Shown here: one piece after another, positions 6,025 through 7,287 of the stretch
How positions within the stretch are numbered: the first letter of the stretch is position 1
How the letters are laid out: the number at the start of each line of letters is the position of its first letter
NCBI GenBank assembly: GCA_905236375.1
Contig: CAJOOW010000126.1
Span: 1-7,287, forward strand
Length of the DNA stretch: 7,287 bases
Direction of reading: 5' to 3'
Origin: an uncultured Alphaproteobacteria bacterium
GTDB taxonomy: Bacteria; Pseudomonadota; Alphaproteobacteria; RUG11792
Translations under genes and position numbers: made by a program
The notes under the pieces: model-generated
The model's input: the letters and a program-made list of their open reading frames with translations, nothing else
Databases searched by the model: none
What the model was told of the DNA's origin: nothing

Positions 6025-6936
6025 ATGTTGCTTAGGATTTTTCTTTCTTTGCTAATTTTTTCATCATCTTTGTTTTCATGTTCTTTAAAAGATTTTGATA
6101 TTGAAGTTATTTCTCCTTCAAGCGGAGTTTCTCAGACTCTTTGGAATAAAATATCCAGAATTATAGGGAAAGATCTAACCGGTCCAATGGGAACTTCTGA
6201 AGATCAAGTTTTTGTCGATGAAATTGCAAAATTTCAAAAACTCGATAAATCTTTAAAATCCGATCACAGAATAATTTGGGCTCTGAGAGGCGGATATGGG
6301 ATTGATAAGATAATGTGTCGTGTGTCTAGTTCTGATTATTCCAAAACACGAAAAAAGATCATTATTGGATATAGCGATCTGACTCCACTTATGTTGCATC
6401 TTTATCAGAAATATGGATGGATTGCCATTAACGCTCCGATGCTTAGGGATTTTGCATTCGGCGACAAATCTGAAAAAACTTATCAAACCATTGTTGACTT
6501 GCTCAAAGGAAAGATCAAAAACTTGAAATTTTCCGACTTAAAAGCCTTAAATAACAAGGTCCGAAATGTTTCAGGAAAAATTATTGGAGGAAATTTAAAT
6601 TGCATCATTTCAACAATCGGAACCCCATGGCAAATTGAGACTAAAGGAAAGATAATTTTGATTGAGGATACTCAAATTGCTGGCTATCATTTGGATCGTT
6701 TATTAACTCACATGAAAAACGCAGGACTTTTTGATCAGGCTATCGCAATAGTCTTTGGCGATTTTGGTAAAGATGTTTCAAAAATCCTAAGACGTTTTGC
6801 CTCAAAGATTGAGATTCCTGTGTTTAAAAGCAACAGTTTTGGCCATGAAAAAGCTAATCTCCCTTTTGTTTATGGCGCTGATAGCTCTATAACTTTTTCA
6901 AATAACGGGGCCGTGCTTGAAATGAAACCAAAATAA
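6025..6936 (+). CDS. ldcA: Exported LD-carboxypeptidase (peptidase family S66, LdcA-like)
   Basis: Family S66 serine peptidases remove the terminal D-alanine from L,D-linked tetrapeptides of peptidoglycan; the MccF microcin-immunity proteins are a side branch. The 303-aa protein shows the fold's landmarks in order: SPSSG near 30-34, LRGGYG at 87-92, the nucleophile motif GYSD with Ser117, GKIIGGN at 184-190, IEDT with Glu214, and FGH with His274. These give a complete Ser-Glu-His triad. Unlike the usual cytoplasmic LdcA, it begins with a hydrophobic export signal, and Cys19 in LFSC could be a lipoprotein cleavage site (Phe at -2 is unusual, so signal peptidase I processing is possible). The next ATG, at codon 55, would cut into the fold, which supports the start at 6025 despite the absence of a Shine-Dalgarno. 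The gene is divergent from rseP and convergent with trmD. A peptidoglycan-recycling or remodelling role is inferred; the MccF subtype is less likely. Confidence 0.88.
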   Translation: MLLRIFLSLLIFSSSLFSCSLKDFDIEVISPSSGVSQTLWNKISRIIGKDLTGPMGTSEDQVFVDEIAKFQKLDKSLKSDHRIIWALRGGYGIDKIMCRVSSSDYSKTRKKIIIGYSDLTPLMLHLYQKYGWIAINAPMLRDFAFGDKSEKTYQTIVDLLKGKIKNLKFSDLKALNNKVRNVSGKIIGGNLNCIISTIGTPWQIETKGKIILIEDTQIAGYHLDRLLTHMKNAGLFDQAIAIVFGDFGKDVSKILRRFASKIEIPVFKSNSFGHEKANLPFVYGADSSITFSNNGAVLEMKPK

Positions 6937-6966
6937 AAGGAGGCCATCATAGCTTCCTTTATTTTT
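6936..6966. terminator. Bidirectional intrinsic terminator between ldcA-like gene and trmD
   Basis: A 9-bp stem (6936-6944 with 6952-6960, one G-U pair) closes a 7-nt loop. On the + strand the 3' arm runs into TTTATTTTT, and on the - strand the other arm runs into TTTTATTTT, so it can end transcripts from both convergent genes. It begins at the last base of the LD-carboxypeptidase stop codon and lies about 115 nt beyond the trmD stop. Confidence 0.85.
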
Positions 6967-7080
6967 CACAATCATTGGCTATTTGTTAGGTTTGAATGTG
7001 GCTTACAAAAATCGAGAATATTGATTCTATAGCACTCAACTTTTCGGATATACATAGGTTTTCAATACCTGATGTTATAG

Positions 7081-7287
7081 TCAATTTGTTTCTTTATATC
7101 TATTCCACAAATCCGGCCTGTTTTCTTTTGTTATTTTTTCCGATTGATTTAGGCGCCAAGAGTCGATTTCTTTATGATTTCCGGAAAGCAAAACGCTTGG
7201 AACTTCGAGACCATTCCAAATAGCTGGCTTGGTATATTGAGGATATTCCAGAAGATCGTTCTCAAAGGATTCATCCAGCGTGCTTTC
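7081..7287 (-). CDS. trmD: tRNA (guanine-N1)-methyltransferase TrmD, C-terminal part (5' end beyond window)
   Basis: TrmD methylates G37 next to the anticodon and prevents +1 frameshifting; it works as a homodimer with a knotted SAM site. Only the last 68 residues are present, open from the right edge to TGA at 7083-7081. They contain the conserved C-terminal helical-domain signature: [17 protein letters not shown], then [24 protein letters not shown], and the closing [11 protein letters not shown]. The LLSGNH and WR elements are family hallmarks, so recognition is firm despite the truncation. The protein ends soon after RPDLW, without the longer tail seen in E. coli. The downstream 144 nt to the LD-carboxypeptidase gene hold only spacer and the shared terminator; rplS, which usually follows trmD, is absent. 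Confidence 0.93.
   Translation of the reverse strand, partial: ESTLDESFENDLLEYPQYTKPAIWNGLEVPSVLLSGNHKEIDSWRLNQSEKITKENRPDLWNRYKETN

Noticed and set aside
6996..7223. 75-aa open frame on the + strand near the right edge
   Set aside because: It lies opposite the clearly recognised trmD C-terminus and has no supporting signals.
1..7287. Defence system, mobile element, CRISPR or other novel system
   Set aside because: No transposase, integrase, repeat array, toxin-antitoxin pair or defence domain was seen; every sizeable gene is a housekeeping or envelope gene.

Overview
The window looks like ordinary chromosomal DNA from an AT-rich Gram-negative bacterium. It is most likely an alphaproteobacterium, and the AT bias and broken-up conserved operons would suit a host-associated lineage such as Rickettsiales or Holosporales. 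That placement is inferred from protein style (single-PDZ RseP, BamA FRGF motif, dUTPase motifs, TrmD C-terminus), not from any search. Trp is encoded by TGG and TGA is used as a stop, so the standard bacterial code fits.

Layout from left to right. (1) The 3' part of a SpoU/TrmH-family 2'-O-ribose methyltransferase (RlmB type) on the + strand enters from the left edge and ends at 440. (2) Only 15 nt separate it from the convergent dut gene on the - strand. dut overlaps by ATGA with an upstream 374-aa, two-helix membrane protein resembling HemY. This two-gene unit has its own near-consensus promoter at 2046-2074. (3) Next comes the pair rseP-bamA (- strand, also overlapping by ATGA), with an inferred promoter at 5799-5827. 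(4) A divergent + strand gene encodes an exported S66-family LD-carboxypeptidase with a good extended -10 promoter. (5) A bidirectional hairpin terminator separates it from the convergent C-terminal end of trmD, which runs off the right edge.

Functionally, the middle of the window concerns the cell envelope: RseP is an inner-membrane site-2 protease, BamA inserts outer-membrane proteins, and the LD-carboxypeptidase trims peptidoglycan peptides. The flanks are housekeeping genes for RNA modification (rlmB-like, trmD) and nucleotide sanitation (dut).

I do not see an undescribed biological system, mobile element, CRISPR array or RNA gene here. The observations most worth checking are an aromatic-to-Ile change at the uracil-stacking position of dUTPase motif V, an export signal on the LD-carboxypeptidase, the HemY-like/dut coupling, and a split in translation signals: the three promoter-proximal genes lack a Shine-Dalgarno while the two coupled genes have one. 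All stretches without genes are shorter than 300 bases; the longest, 5765-6024, holds two divergent promoters and AT-rich DNA.
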